NCBI RefSeq assembly: GCF_905220565.1
Contig: NC_059406.1
Span: 10,488,001-10,552,000 of the forward strand
Length of the DNA: 64,000 nucleotides
Direction of reading: 5' to 3'
Source: Melitaea cinxia
Lineage: Eukaryota > Arthropoda > Insecta > Lepidoptera > Nymphalidae
This document shows positions 24,961 through 37,043 of the stretch, in pieces. Each line of letters opens with the position of its first letter. Position 1 is the first letter of the stretch. The position numbers were made by a program, and so were the translations under genes. The notes beneath the pieces were generated by a model that did no database searches, was not told where the DNA came from, and worked only from the letters and a program-made list of their open reading frames with translations.

Positions 24961-25050
24961 AGCAAAAGGTAACTGCTGTAAATTGTTGAGAAATTCCCTC
25001 GAGTGTTTATGGGCTCCATCATCAAACCTGGTCCTGCGACACAGATGATC

Positions 25051-25790
25051 ACACAGCAGGTAATTGCTATAAATCGTTGAAAAGTTCCCTCGACTATCTT
25101 TCGTATCCATCATCAGACTGAAATGGCACTTATAACTCATATATATGCAAAGTTCTCATCAATAGAAACGAATTAAGTTCAAACAGCAGGTAATTGCTAT
25201 AAATCGTTAAAGAGTTCCCTCGACTATCTTTTGTCTCCATCATCAGACTGTAATGGCACTTATAACTCATACAGGTGCAAAGTTCTCATCAATAGAAACG
25301 AAATAAGTTCAAAAAGCAGGTAATTGCTATAAATTGTTAAAGAGTTCCCTCGACTATCTTTCGTCTCCATCATCAGACTTTAATGGCACTTGTAACTCAT
25401 ATAGGTGCAAAGTTCTCATCAATAGAAACGAATTAAGTTCAAACAGCAGGTAATTGCTATAAGTCGTTGAAGAGTACCCTCGACTATCTTTCGTCTCCAT
25501 CATCAGACTGAAATGGCATTTATAACTCATATATATGCAAAGTTCTCATCAATAGAAACGAATTAAGTTCAAACAGCAGGTAATTGCTATAAATCGTTAA
25601 AGAGTTCCCTCGACTAACTTTTGTCTTCATCATCAGACCGTAATGGCACTTATAACTCATACAGGTGCAAATTTCTCATCAATAGAAACGAATTAAGTTC
25701 AAAAAGCAGGTAATTGCTATAAATAGTTGAAGAGTTCCCTCGACTATTTCTCTTCTCCATCATCAGATCGACTCCAGACCTTTATTAAAT
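25051..25790. repeat. 130-bp tandem array, six units
   Basis: AGCAGGTAATTGCTATAAA recurs with units starting at 25051, 25181, 25311, 25441, 25571 and 25701, an exact 130-bp period. A diverged partial unit lies at 24955. Each unit carries TTCCCTCGACTATCTTTC followed by CCATCATCAGAC, which resembles the TTCCCTCGATTTCTCTGGG and CCATCATCAGATCCTG block of the adjacent AACCGACTTC copy (25850-26085). The array therefore looks like an amplified internal part of that family. Confidence 0.85.
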
Positions 25791-26000
25791 AGTAGTGATT
25801 TATAGTACCTAATGAAAACATGATTAAATTTACTAGTCACCCTTACGATTTTTGAAAGTTTCCCTCGATTTCTCTGGGATTCCATCATCAGATCCTGGTT
25901 TCCTTATCATGGTACCAAACTATGAATATCTCCTTTCCAACAAAAAAAGAATTATCAAAATCGGTTCATAAACAAAGAAGTTATCTCCGAACATACATAA

Positions 26001-26040
<40 letters not shown>

Positions 26041-26090
26041 GGTCGAATTGAGTAACCTCCTCCTTTTTTTGAAGTCGGTTAAAAATAAAT
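25791..26090 (-). repeat. AACCGACTTC repeat family, copy 5 (end part)
   Basis: The minus-oriented end contains the CCATCATCAGATCCTGG block, an AT dinucleotide run (26009-26039) and CCTCCTCC..GAAGTCGGTTAAA. With the 130-bp array it probably forms one element of about 1.1 kb. Confidence 0.65.
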
Positions 26091-26404
26091 TAATCCATTC
26101 ATACACAGTATAAGATAATAATTATTACTTTTAGAAACTGATTCGCTAGCCCGGATTAATTATTTGCAATGTAATTTGATATATCGCAGAATAATTATTC
26201 CAGCGGGATTGTGAAGAAATAAGCTAGTTGGTCTTCGTGGTGTTTGTAGTGTTGGCAGTAAATATATTTTATACGTGTTCTAACAAATAGTAACATCCGA
26301 TACAATGTATTAATGAATGATTAAAAAATATATACAAAATAAATCCTTTAAACGAGAAAATAATATCTTTAAACAAGCAATTTTTGTATATATATAATAT
26401 CAAT

Positions 26405-26645
26405 CTTGGCTGACGGCTCCAACTAGTTAGCTAGGATTCATTTTTAGAAAATGTCGTTTTAACATTGTTTTCTTGCAATGAAAAACTGCTATAATATCAT
26501 TACAATACTAAGGTAAATTTTGCCATCCCTTAAAAGGTTATAATAGCTCAGGTGGGAAATCGGGCTATCCAGAATTTAAATGACCAAGGTTCGAGTTCAG
26601 ATGTGTCCAGTCAGATTACTTTTTATTTCTTACTTTTATCTAACA
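26405..26645 (+). repeat. Dispersed repeat, plus copy
   Basis: Plus-oriented counterpart of 21650-21965, with GACGGCTCCAAC near 26412 and AAGGTTCGAGTTCAGA near 26585. Confidence 0.45.
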
Positions 26646-27428
26646 TATCGAGCAAACCTCGCTCATCCAGGTACCTACTATATAATTAGGTAATAAAACA
26701 AAATTTTGTTTTAGTTTATGTAGTCTCATACAGTTTAATTTAAAAATAAAAACAATTGCAAGTTCTGAAAAAGAAAACCACGAATCATTATGTACCTAAA
26801 TACAAAATGAATATCTAGAAACACATATAATATGCGAAACATAAATTTTGTTTGATATATAGGCGCATATATTATTTTATTTCTTATATGTATAACATAC
26901 TAAAATATTATTTTATGAATTTCAACAATAATGAAATAAAATTAAATAATAAAATGAGAGAGATATAAATCGGTCACTCGGACAGTACTCTACTCTTTTG
27001 AGTTCGCCATTATAATTTCGGAATACATTATACCTACCTAATGTTCGAATTAAGAGTACGTAAACGGTTGAAGTACATTGATGTTCGTACCTACAGTGTT
27101 ATAATCCAATGACACGCGCTGTTGCCGCTTTTATCAATCCTAGCGCGTCGAGTTGAAGGTCACTTGCACGGAGCGGCAACGTCGTAGAAGTATCGATAAA
27201 AATTTCGTTAATTCTTGATATTAGAGGTAACGTTATCAGTATCGTTAAAATTCTGTTTAACGGTAAAATTTAACGTTAAAAAACGTTTTCGTTACCGAAT
27301 TACCGTTAAAAGTTTTAACGGTAAAACAGGTATCTGTTAAAATTAACGCTATTTACCGGTACTTTATAATGGTAATTGGTAACGGTAACAAGCCCTGCGG
27401 TGGACCACTATTTACGCCACATCCTGTA

Positions 27429-27738
27429 TAGGTACTCTTTGCCAAAAGCTACATAGATTAATTAAAGAAGTACATGGAAATAATTTTAGCATAAACAAAA
27501 TCTTTTAGCTTAATCATTTTCTATATTTTTTATTTATTCATTGTTGTTTAACTGCATCTATAATTGCTGCTGTTCCTTTCTCTTTCTTTCTTTATATATT
27601 TCTTATAAATTTAGTTCAACACAAATATTATCATTTATCAACAACCGTAAGACCGTAGACTATATCGTGTAGACCTGGCATTAAAGCTTACATTTTTTAA
27701 ACGTTGACGTAAAATGTGTGTTGGTGTCATGTCAAGTA
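27429..27738. other. Unique spacer between two transposons
   Basis: About 310 bases of non-repeat sequence between the inverted-repeat element and the pogo-like element. It probably belongs to the ancestral PTAR1-kish intergenic region. Confidence 0.4.
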
Positions 27739-29395
27739 TGGAGCATAGAGAAATATGCCGTAAAATGGGGTGAATAGAAATCGCGGGGTGAATAGAAACA
27801 AAACTGGAAGTTTCATTATTTTATCTCTAGATTATCTATAGCTTATTATTGAAGATTTATTTCTTCTATTAATTACACAGCAATATTTTCCCTTTATGCT
27901 GATAACACACAAATTTACGTAAAGTTTAATGGTTTAAAGAAAAAAGCCGTTAAAGTGAACGTGTGTGAATAGTGATTTTAGACCTTGCGAAAAGTTTTGC
28001 TCAATATTGAGTTCTTTGAAGATTTCACCTAGCGAATTGATTTATTTGGAAAGATACATTTCTAATCTTTTAGGAATACAAAGGTAAGTTGTTAATATTC
28101 AATTATTTCTTTCTTATTTCTTGTGAAATCAGGATGCAGGCATTTTTCTGCAATTTCGAGGTGAATAGATACGAGAAAGGGGTAAATAGAAACGCCTTTA
28201 GGGTCAATAGACACGAAGAAAGAGGTGAATAGATACGAATGAGAGGTTAATAGAAACGAGAAAGGGGTTAATAGAAACACGTTTTTTAGGGTTGTCTATC
28301 GTAGACTAGTTCATTATACTTGGCTACCTACGTGCTTTAAAAATATTATAAGTATCAATTAATTATTAGAAAACCATTTTAAGTAGTTATCTGTTTTTTT
28401 TTTAATATAAATTTAAACATTAAAATAAATTAAATAATTATCTGTATTTGCTGTTCAGTAAATAATAATGATATCAGTCTAAATAATTGATATTTATTTG
28501 AAACAGGTACACTACATCGTATTGCGTTCGCCATGCCAAGGATTTATAAACCAGATCCTCGTGGCAAGAAGTATAAAAGGTATTCTAAAGAATTGTTCTT
28601 CTGAGCGATGCAAAATTAATGAAAACATTGTCAAATACATTTGTTGAGACAGCATCAACGAAAACCATTTCTAGGCGACCCACTTATTATAGGTGTGATG
28701 ATGATATATGTATAAATGCTCTGATGGATTCAGATTAAGTAGGTAGTATAACAAGTTACCAATTTAATTTCCAAAACTAAACCCCAAAAGTGAATTATAT
28801 TGCTACTATAATCACAATGTTCCCAATTTTATTTTCAATTGTGATTATTGATCGCATTTTATAGAAAACCTTAGATTATTTACCAAATATAGTTTTTTTT
28901 TTTTTAGAATTTTATAGTTTGTTAGAATTAAACATTCTTATATTTTTGTTATTTTTTTAAGCTTGTTTGCTTGTAAAAACTACTGCTCATTTTTGTATTC
29001 CTAAATTATTTAATTAATTGTTCCTGAAAATACTTAATAATTATATATATATTGATTTATAAAATATATACATACATTTATGTTGTCTTTGTTCTTACTT
29101 ATTATTTCAATAAATAAATTAAAGTTGAATTTGACAGCCCTAGTGTTTTTTCTCTATTCACCCCTTCCCTCGTGTCTTTTGACCCCAGTTTCCGGGTAAA
29201 TAGAAACCACCTACTTTTTTTCAATTTACAAATAATAAACATGATTTAGCTAATTTTTGGGATTCATATTTGGTATATTACAACACGACTCACGATTTCA
29301 CAATGTTTTATTAATAAGCTTCTATACAAAATATGTAAGAAAATCAGTGTTGAAGTTGAAAGTTGTGTCTATTCACCCCATTTTACGGTGCTCCA
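27739..29395 (+). mobile_element. Pogo/Tigger-like DNA element remnant
   Basis: Both ends carry the inverted sequence GGAGCA..CCGTAAAATGGGGTGAATAG (left 27740-27777, with a 12-base insert; right 29371-29395 reversed). Subterminal copies of GGTGAATAGAAACG-like motifs cluster at 27770-27800, 28160-28285 and 29150-29215. The interior starts a reading with MPRIYKPDPRGKKYKRY (28533), which matches the N-terminus of pogo/Tigger (CENP-B-like) transposases. Most of the transposase is missing. Confidence 0.65.
28533..28604 (+). pseudogene. Pogo-like transposase N-terminal fragment
   Basis: ATG at 28533 opens MPRIYKPDPRGKKYKRYSKE and stops after 23 residues. The MPR-Y-PDPRGK-YK-Y pattern is typical of the start of the psq-type helix-turn-helix in Tigger/jerky transposases. 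No further domain could be followed. Confidence 0.55.
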
Positions 29396-29715
29396 TGGTG
29401 TCAACCAAGTGTCAACAGCCGTTGTCAAATGTCGATGTGTCAGAAATAGTTTATGCTTCGTTTATGCCATGAAAAATTTGTGTTAAGTATTATTTTACAA
29501 TCTTTTCTAGCTTAAAGCTTTGTCAAGAAATAGTTATACAAAAAGGGTAATTGATATCTATACGTGTTTAATTTAGTAGTTTATGTTTATATGATTTATT
29601 ATTTACACAGTCGTAATAGACAATTACTAACAAAATTTCATGTTTTAGTCACTGAAATATCAAATACAATATCTTAAGAAATATTACGTATTCAATTTCT
29701 GTGTACATATCTATC

Positions 29716-30172
29716 ATGGTAAGTTATAATCGGGCATCAATTTTAAATGAATATATCAAGTGGTAGGAAATGACTCTTGAAATAACCTTTACTTTTGTTA
29801 CAGAGTGCAATATTCAATTTTCAAAGTTTATTATCAGTAATATTACTCTTAATATGCACTTGTGCTTATTTAAGGTCATTTTTTCCTAGCATCTTAGACC
29901 GGAATAAAACAGGGTAAGTCATTTTACAAATTAAAATACTTGTAATAGACAAAGTTTTATAGTATAAGTATATAAAATAAAAGGATGTGGTGGAATACTA
30001 ACCTATTCTATTAAAATAGATAAAGGACAAACTATATGTAGTCTAATTTTGTTTTTTATGTTTTAGACTTCTTGGAACCTTCTGGAAATGTGCAAGAATT
30101 GGGGAAAGAAAATCTCCTTACGTTGCTACATGCTGTGTGATAATGGCTTTTACAATACTTTTTCTAACATGA
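29716..30172 (+). CDS. kish: Protein kish (TMEM167 family)
   Basis: There are three coding exons: 29716..29718 (the ATG alone), 29804..29913 and 30067..30172. Donors are GTAAGT and GTAAGT, acceptors TTACAG and GTTTTAG, and phases 0 and 2 agree. The 72-residue product reads MSAIFNFQSLLSVILLLICT, then a second part with SILDRNKTGLLGTFWKCARI and GERKSPYVATCCVIMAFTIL. This is close over its whole length to TMEM167A/kish-A, a small protein with a signal-like N-terminal segment and one C-terminal membrane segment. Family knowledge places it in the early secretory pathway (Golgi). The start codon is the last codon before the first intron. A pogo-like element ends 320 bases upstream. Confidence 0.93.
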
Positions 30173-30240
30173 GGCCTTTTTAATGTTAATTTAGTGTCCA
30201 ATTGTCAGGTATATAAATAGGAGTGATGTATGTTTTTTCA

Positions 30241-30246
30241 AATAAA
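30241..30246 (+). terminator. kish polyadenylation signal
   Basis: AATAAA lies 69 bases past the kish stop codon and is followed by a T-rich stretch (TATATTTTTTCTTTTATTG), as expected for a cleavage and polyadenylation site. Confidence 0.65.
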
Positions 30247-30249
30247 AGA

Positions 30250-33200
30250 GGATTTATATATTTTTTCTTTTATTGTATGAATCAATTCTAGCACAGATAA
30301 AAATTTAATGAAAAACAGTACATACTAGTAGAGTATAAAGAGATTATAAAACAGTCACAAAATCCAACAGTAATCAATGTTACATTTTTAAAACATAATG
30401 CTTTGCTTCCTTCAATTAAAAATCAATCAAAAGTAATAAATTTTAAATAAAAATTTATCAAAATAGCAAGTCCCACATGCAGATGTTAACAAGTGTTTCA
30501 TATACCATAAAAGCTTTCATTTAAATTATCTTCAAAAATTATTTTATTTCAGTATAAATAAAGTTGAAAAAGACTGCAATAACTGTCCTACAAAACAAAA
30601 ACATTCAGATAACAAACTTTTTCCTTTTAAATGAAAACTTTTTAAAATAATAATTTAATTTTCGAAACTTGTACAAAATTCTTAAGAGCCATTTTAGTCA
30701 TACAATAATACTATTATTACAATTGTGTTGAAAACATTAAAATGTATACTCTAACATATTTAATAAATAGAGCATAAATCAGTCTAGACATTGTCCTCTA
30801 TAGTAACTAACAGAGTTTAATACAGCGACACACGTACAACTACAAGCTATTGCTAAAAAAATATGTAATTAACTTCGATGCATTGAGTCACATACTATTT
30901 CGGAAATATAAGGTTACTTTTTTACATAAAAATATTGTTTATTTAGAAGATTTATTAGTAAAAATGGAAATCTATTAATAATTCGTAATGCTTGTTTTAC
31001 CAGGTTTTTAAAATATATGTGTACCTATTTATATTGAAAATAATACATAAATAATCATATAAGAAATTCACTCATCAAAGGCAAATTTAATAATAACTGC
31101 TTAAACAAAAGTTGAAACACATAAGTTTGTAGTTGCAGATAAAAGTAACTACAAAAAAAGAACACTTAAATAATTAATGTGTAATATTGAACTTGGAATC
31201 CTACTGTATTGAAAGAAAATTTATTTTAACATAGTAATAAATAATACTGACTTTGCAGTGATATATATGGCAGTAAATTAATTTTTTGACCAATGAACCT
31301 TTTCTAGATTTATAACAGATATAACAATGTTCCAAAATTATACATAAAAATAATAAGATATAATCGATTAAAGCTTTGATTTATAATGACACTTAATAAT
31401 GTGATCTATAAAGTTTAAAAAGTAATACTTAACTTACATTTATCTTTTTTTTTCAATCCCAGAAATTATAATTTTATCCAAATTAATATTGAAAAAATAT
31501 GAACAAATGAGACATGTATTTTTTTATTATTATTTAATATTTTAATAAATTATATTGATCTTAAAAAATAAAAGTTTCTTATATTTTATTTTTTAAACGC
31601 GTCTAAGACTTTAATAAGTCAATTACTGAAATAAACGACAAATCAGATTAATTGTTAAGTCAGATATTCGACAGCTACAGAAAATCATATGACAATTTAT
31701 TTAGATAAGAGACATTATATGATTAGTTGTTTTCATGTGGTCTAAAAAATATAGAATAATCACATATTCCCAAAATTAGCTGGTTAGCGTTAATTGTTAC
31801 TCTATGTTTCATGTATAAGCTGTACATGTAAACTTTGTTTTTATTGTAAGTTCATCAATATCTAGTTCTATTGAAGTTTATGTAATAAAGCTTATTACAA
31901 TATCCATGAATATGTTAATGATGAAAAGACATGGGATTGAATTAAGCTCGACAAATGTTTGTTCTGATCATTTTACGGATCATACTGTTGCGTTGTTTGC
32001 CACGTATAAGACTTTAAATTTTAAAAGAGTACCTACTAAGTTTTTTCTCCCCGGTTTTTTTCCTCTCGCTGGGGACATTAATTAATTTACTGTATCTAAC
32101 AGATATAATGGGACAGGACAGGAGGGTGATGTCTACTGAGACACTAGGATTTAGTGTGCACTAAAATGTTTACTAACTAGACTTTTTTTTTAGAATGCAG
32201 ATAATTTTGTGACATTCGTTAAAGCGAAATAAATATTTTTTATTTCATTTCAGTTCAGTTGTTTTTGCACAACAAGGTATATTGTTTTAAAAAATCATTA
32301 GTATTGGCCTCGGTAGTATTTTTTTAAAAGGGTACATTACTATAATATTAATGATCATATGACAACTTCGATAAGCAATTCAGAATTATAATGTAAATAT
32401 AGCACATATAATATTTAGTTATTGTAAATAAACGTTTTTCTAAAGTATTAAAAATTATAAAAAAAGAATAAAGTAATGTCATTCAATTTGAATAAAACAA
32501 ACAGAAATACTTATGTAAATGAAATAAAACTTAGGAATACAAATAATAATATATAGGTGTAAAATCGGGAAATTTAAGCGAACCAATTCGGCCGCTTACG
32601 CATTAAATATGGCACTATAATAATTTCTTTTTTTGAGCACGAAAAATACAACAGATAAACAGTATATTTTTTTCTTTAAACAAAGAACCAATATCGTGTT
32701 ACACGTAATAATACAACCGTTATAAACTCATAAATGCAAGAAGAATGTAAGTAACAGTAAATCAAATTTTGAAATATTGATTTGCTTTAATTTTTATCAC
32801 AGAGAATAAATCGTAGAATTGTGCAGTAATTTCGCAAGAAAAAAAAGGACTCGCATACACGTTTATCTAATTTCTACTCAGACAAAGATCTATCACATTC
32901 AATTCTTCATACTAAAATGTTTTTGGTGTTTCGCGATTGACGGTCGAATCATCTTATTACTACATAATTATACCTAGACTTAATGAATTTCGAGCATGGA
33001 TATAGTAAAATATATAAATCTAATGTAATACTCACAAGATGTAACAAGTATATTACTCCCAGACTTAATTCCGAGTGATCTTAATACATTCACTCGTACC
33101 GAGGCGAGGTAATTGGTATAAAAAGGATCACGTACAAAAATTTTAGCAAAATTACCATTTACGTTTATTTATTGCATAATTTTTATACTCGATTTCTATA

Positions 33201-34049
33201 TATTACGTTTTACTCTCTCCTCTCTAACCTCCTAGACTAATTGGATACTACAAGAGTCTGATTCTATTGTGGACTACCCACAAATCGTTCAAATGTATAT
33301 CACGTGTTCGGTTAATGAATTAAGTTACAGCTAGTGTTAACATGATTGAGCCAGGTGTATACTTCATTAAAATTATAAGCAAATGAATATTGTAATCGAT
33401 AACAAAAATAAATACTTCTTATATACTAGAGAGCTATTTTGTTCAACTCCACCTAAAATATTCTAAATGAACAGTGAAATTAAGATTTGTTAAACAAAAA
33501 GTTAAAATAACAAACTGAAAAGACGTGTTTGGCACGAGAAAGCTCGGGTATGATGTTTTGTGTATTAAAATTATTAAATAAACTAAGACGAAGCTAAAGC
33601 TAAGAATGACTACACAAGTACGACTAAGAATTCAGTCCCGCGCGGAGAATCACGAACTAATGCTATCGCTGTCCTGTTATTGTTTTACCCTGAAACAATT
33701 ACAAACAATAAATTGTGAGTCACAATAACTGAGGTTTTGAATAAGACTTAGGGTCCTGGGCATTAGGTTTAAATGTGCTTAATTTTATTTAAAAATAAGT
33801 CTAAAAAGAAATTCTGGTGACATGGTGACGAATTAAGCTGCAATCCGAAAAAGTATTTACATAGAGATAGATAATAAATTGAATTGCAATTGTTTTTCAT
33901 ACTTCCAATATTTTGAAATGAAACATTTACAGAGATATCAAAACTATTTTAGAAGATTCTTAAATTTATAAACATCACCTATGACAAGTTCATAAATCTG
34001 TTATATAATATTTTAAATATCTTCAACTCTTACCTGTTATCAATTAAGA
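30250..34049 (-). other. Repeat-poor AT-rich region, possible long 3' UTR of the Ras GAP gene
   Basis: About 3.8 kb with no recognisable transposon, in a window where most other stretches this long contain several. It lies directly downstream of the Ras GAP stop codon and ends at the kish 3' end. On the minus strand it contains a TGTAAATA Pumilio-type motif (33861-33854) and many A/T-rich elements. No open frame is convincing. The UTR status is an inference from position and lack of repeats; the nearest AATAAA to the stop (34055) could instead give a very short UTR. Confidence 0.4.
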
Positions 34050-34055
34050 TTTATT
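34050..34055 (-). terminator. Proximal poly(A) signal of the Ras GAP gene
   Basis: AATAAA begins right after the TAG stop codon on the minus strand. Its closeness to the stop makes use of a more distal site plausible. Confidence 0.4.
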
Positions 34056-34207
34056 CTATCTGATCATTTCGAGATACTTGTGCTTGTGTTTAGTAAGCAT
34101 TTCAGTCACCGTCACCAACTTCCTGATAGCCGACTGAGTCTTAGCCAAGTTCTGAAGTTCAGTCAAATGCGAGACGCAAATGTGGTGGATAGTAGCTAGC
34201 TCTTTTG
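34056..34207 (-). CDS. vap: Ras GAP exon, C-terminus
   Basis: The last coding exon (residues 793-841) contains ELATIHHICVSHLTELQN, a Lys/His-rich end (KHKHKYLEMIR) and TAG at 34058-34056. The acceptor is TTTTCAG. It closes the helical end of the GAP region. Confidence 0.92.
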
Positions 34208-37007
34208 CTGAAAATAAATAAAATTATGATGATAAAATATGAAGATAACGTCGTCTGTTAGGTAGGATTCTATAGGCCTCTTGCATATTGGAATTAATTT
34301 TGTAAATAATACTTGTCTATTTGCAGTGTTTTCTTGTTACGATTTTCTAATGTAACATCTGATGACGGTTCTAGGCATAGGTTTTATCATGTTGTTAAGT
34401 TTACCATGAGATTTGTTTTTAAAATAAAACCAAATCCTTTAGTTTAAACAAAAATTTTTATACTATTTCTAAGTCTACGAACTAAATATGAATATATTTT
34501 GAAGGCCAGATTCAGTTAGCCTACATTCTTCCTTGGCTCTGGAAATATTTATGATTAATATTAAAAAAAACCGAAAAGTGCGAGTCGGACTCACTCACCG
34601 AGGGTTCCGTACAAACAAAATTATTAAAAATATTTTTATTATATGATGTAACAAAAAATTTATGCTTTTCGCAATTTTTCTTTTATCTGTGCTATAAGAC
34701 GTTGCTTCGTACCAAATTTCAAGATTCGGAGTTAACGGGAAGTACCCTATAGGTTTTGATTCCCTTGCGAGTGTCGAAAATTTGGAGCATAAACAACTGT
34801 ATCTTTTGATTGGGTTGGTTCAGAAGTTTGATTTTTTCACAGCTCTAAGGGACAATAGACCCGAGTATTCGATATAAATTTCAGTTTGATACCTCCAAGC
34901 GTTCCTGAGAAAATGGGTCTTGACAGACAGGTGGACAACAAAGAGATCCTATAAGGGTTCCGTTTTTTCCTTTTGAGGTACAGAACCCTAAAACCACGGA
35001 TGATCAATATAAGGAAACTTACCCATACTACGTGACCCGTTTTTACAAATTTTTAATCCACTCCCCCACTCCCTTGGTGACCACCCTAAGTATTAGATCC
35101 CCCACTCCTCCTCGAGTTTTCACGTAATAATAAAGAAGTGTGGTTTAAATATTTTTTTTTACCATACTTCACTGCTCGGTATACTACCAGTTTTTAATCA
35201 GCTGACGTTCTGGCATATGTGAGTCAGTGTTGCCACTTGTGAGTTTAAAAAGAACTATAGTTGAATATAGCTTGAAAAAGCGTGAAAATTTCTAGAGGTT
35301 ATTGACTACGTGATGAAAACCTATCAGCGCAACGGTCACAGCACAGGTTTGTGGCTGTTGCGCTCGCGGTTGCGGGTTCGATCCCCGCACATGACAAACA
35401 TTTGTATCGGCCATACAGTTTTTTGTTTTTTGGCCATATTTTTGCCATGGTCTAAGGTGATTGTGGAATCCTTTTGAGTCTTCCCACCGTATCTCGGAGA
35501 GCACGTTAAGTCGTCGGTCCCGGTTGTTATCATGTACACCTGGAAGCGATCGTTACTCATAGTAAGGAATATATCCGCAAAACCCAATTGGAGCAGAGTG
35601 GTAGATTAATCTCTGATCCTTTTCTTACATGGAGAATGAGGCCTATGCCCAGAAGTGGGATATTACAGGCTGAAGCGACGAAAACCTAAGACCACACCTG
35701 TGACAGAGAGTGGTATTTTTAAAGACCCCCTCCCCCTGAACGGGTCGCTTAGTATAGGTACTTTCCCTACCAATTATAATATCAGTATTTATATCTTACC
35801 AATATCAAAATTGTTGCTGGAGTTTGTCGGAGCGTTCCCGGGATCTTGCACCGAACTTAATTGGTCCAAAAACACAACCATTCGTTCCTTGTTCTTAAGA
35901 ATAAAAGGATTAACGACTTCCATATAAGGTTCCTAAAATAAAATTAAAAAAAAATGTTAGAATTAATATTAGGCGATTCGTCTTTATTTAATAAGAACCG
36001 CCTTTAAAATTACTGTTCTTTCCATATAAGTACCACAGTGGTATTTTATAGTTTATAATTTTTTAAGTAAAAGAATCAGTAGAAATACTTTTAAAAAAAC
36101 CGGCCAAGTGTGAGTCGGACTCGCGCACCGAGGGTACAAACAAAATTATTAAAAATATTTTTTATTATATGATGTAACTAAAAATGCATGCTTTTCGCAA
36201 TTTTTCCTTTATTCTTGCTATAAGCCGTTGCTTCGTACCAAATTTAACTTTTTGTAACACAGAAAGCACCAGTGGAGCTACAAATATGGTACCCATCTAA
36301 AAGCACAAATTGTAAGCTTAGAATTTGACTCTCCTGTAACTATTAATTCCTACAAAATGACTATTCGGGGTAAGGTACAGGAGCGCGAGCACGGCACCAC
36401 AAAGGAGGGGTAGTCTGTAGTGTTAGTTCTACCTTGGCTCCAAACTCGACGAGGTTGGCGAGGTTCTGCAGGCACTTGGCCACCATGAGCAGCGAGCGCT
36501 GGGCGTGCGGCGGCGGCGCGCCGGCCGTCAGCCCCCACGCGCGCGGCTCCACCAGCGCCGGGCAGATGAGCCGCAGGAAGATGAACCCTGGGCCAATGCG
36601 AACCATTCACTCCTTAGCGTGCTTACCGACTTCGTTGATGCTTCCATTTTTGTGAGAAGGTTACGGACAGAGTACTGTCAAAAAATAAGTACGTGTAAAA
36701 TCGTGTAATATGATTTAAAACAAAAATGAGACAAGAAACCATATACAGTATACACCCATATTTCTGGCAAAGATGTATGCGGTTTTTTTATAGGCATTAA
36801 TAAAATTGTGAAATAAAAACCGATAAACATAATGAAAACCATGTAAAAACACATAGGTCAGTCAGGTCATCCCCTGAAAATCTTTCAGGCAACCTTAGGT
36901 AGAGGAAATAACAAAATGGTAGGGATGTTCGCAACACACAAATTTAATACATATACACACATGCCACAACACATATATAATTATAAGTTATAAATATTAC
37001 ATACATA

Positions 37008-37043
<36 letters not shown>

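Larger units (their letters stand above)
16904..27397. mobile_element. Large hAT-type element, about 10.5 kb, no transposase seen
   Basis: The termini are TAGGGCTTG (left) and, read inward from the right, CAGGGCTTG, flanked by a perfect 8-bp direct repeat CGGTGGAC. Both features fit the hAT superfamily. Subterminal zones (about 16910-17120 and 27190-27390) are full of AACGTTA, ACCGTTA and TACCGGTA motifs on both strands, as expected of hAT transposase-binding regions. No hAT coding sequence was found inside. The interior is AT-rich and holds later insertions: AACCGACTTC copies, Helitron-like pieces, SINEs, a foldback repeat and a 130-bp tandem array. Confidence 0.75.
15052..27428. mobile_element. 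Long-inverted-repeat Tc1/mariner derivative, split by a hAT element
   Basis: Left tip TACAGGATGTGGCG at 15052 and its reverse complement at 27428 are flanked by TA on both sides (15050-15051, 27429-27430), the target duplication of Tc1/mariner elements. The left arm (15052-15849) is the reverse complement of the right arm (16133-16903 plus 27406-27428). A loop of about 280 bp between the arms holds a transposase C-terminus. Without the 10.5 kb hAT insertion the element would be about 1.9 kb. The arms match closely by eye, with small differences in poly-A/T runs. Confidence 0.8.

Noticed and set aside
25051..25790. Regular repeats resembling a CRISPR array
   Set aside because: The whole 130-bp unit repeats without distinct repeat and spacer parts, and this is an insect genome.
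25922..26113. Plus-strand frame with an Ile-Tyr run
   Set aside because: It is generated by a TA microsatellite in an AACCGACTTC repeat.
28092..28280. Minus-strand frame rich in Phe/Leu/Ser
   Set aside because: It is a translation of the pogo-like subterminal repeats.
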